The notes under the pieces: model-generated
The model's input: only the letters and a program-made list of their open reading frames with translations
Told to the model about the DNA's origin: nothing
Database searches by the model: none
Made by a program: the position numbers and the translations under genes
Part shown: positions 43,810 through 43,864 of the stretch, one piece after another
Numbering within the stretch: position 1 is the stretch's first letter
How the letters are laid out: every line of letters starts with the position of its first letter
NCBI GenBank assembly: GCA_015680685.1
Contig: MNCI01012628.1
Coordinates: 270,318-314,181 of the forward strand
Reading direction: 5' to 3'
Source: Gnetum montanum
Taxonomy: Eukaryota; Streptophyta; Gnetopsida; Gnetales; Gnetaceae
DNA length: 43,864 nt

Positions 43810-43864
43810 ATGGCCCCTAAAAGAGGACAACAAGGAGGACCTTCTCAAGGTGCAACTAAAAGCC
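43810..43864 (+). CDS. Start of a possible Athila third ORF (partial)
   Basis: ATG directly after the acceptor-like AG opens MAPKRGQQGGPSQGATKS and runs off the window edge. The basic, Gln/Gly-rich start cannot be assigned. Its position downstream of pol matches the env-like ORF of Athila elements, which is the only reason for this suggestion. It could equally be non-functional. Confidence 0.35.
   Translation, partial: MAPKRGQQGGPSQGATKS

Overview
The window looks like repeat-rich nuclear DNA from a large-genome plant, possibly a gymnosperm; that placement is low confidence. I see no intact host gene, rRNA, tRNA or CRISPR. Nearly all recognisable sequence is decayed Ty3/gypsy LTR retrotransposon. 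The families identify themselves by Gag, protease, reverse transcriptase (RT), RNase H and integrase motifs, by primer-binding sites (PBS) and by TG..CA LTR ends. All copies carry stops and frameshifts. Many stops are C-to-T or G-to-A type, as expected for old methylated plant repeats.

Layout. 1-800 (-): RT/RNase H remnant. 801-5256 (-): Athila-like copy A1 with gag, protease, PBS and one LTR, its pol core deleted. 5257-10497 (+): a second Athila-like copy, A2, head to head with A1, 5' truncated, with gag, protease, RT and integrase tail. 10498-11401: a chimeric LTR whose first part is A-family and whose second part belongs to family B. 11402-17202 (+): non-autonomous family B element with gag, protease and integrase C-terminus only. 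17218-21975 (+): Tekay/Del-like family C element (long LTR, initiator-Met PBS, gag), whose gag is interrupted by a solo A-type LTR (20826-21694). 21981-25477 plus 42848-43864 (+): gag-only Athila-like copy A3, lying in the family C gag. 25478-42842 (-): a 17.4-kb Tat-lineage element inserted in A3, with paired 1.56-kb LTRs, a 4-of-5 target duplication, gag, protease, RT, RNase H, archaeal-type RNase H and integrase.

The most interesting object is inside the Tat element. Its protease and RT are separated by about 5 kb, and that gap holds a gene-like structure on the opposite (+) strand (about 32610-36683). It has a TATA-like box, seven well-supported exons and a weaker first exon. The six introns between the well-supported exons obey GT-AG and join in compatible phase (five phase 1, one phase 0). 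I do not recognise its product. It is a pseudogene in this copy. On the sense strand the same gap fits the protease-RT intron known from Ogre-type Tat elements.

Other structure worth attention: each A-family LTR has its own unrelated short-repeat or palindromic array between the LTR start and the TATA box; a perfect 31-bp palindrome lies in the Tat U3; two minisatellite arrays in the Tat element share a core; and an AG-ATG junction resembling a spliced leader lies downstream of pol in A2 and A3, where Athila elements carry an env-like third ORF.
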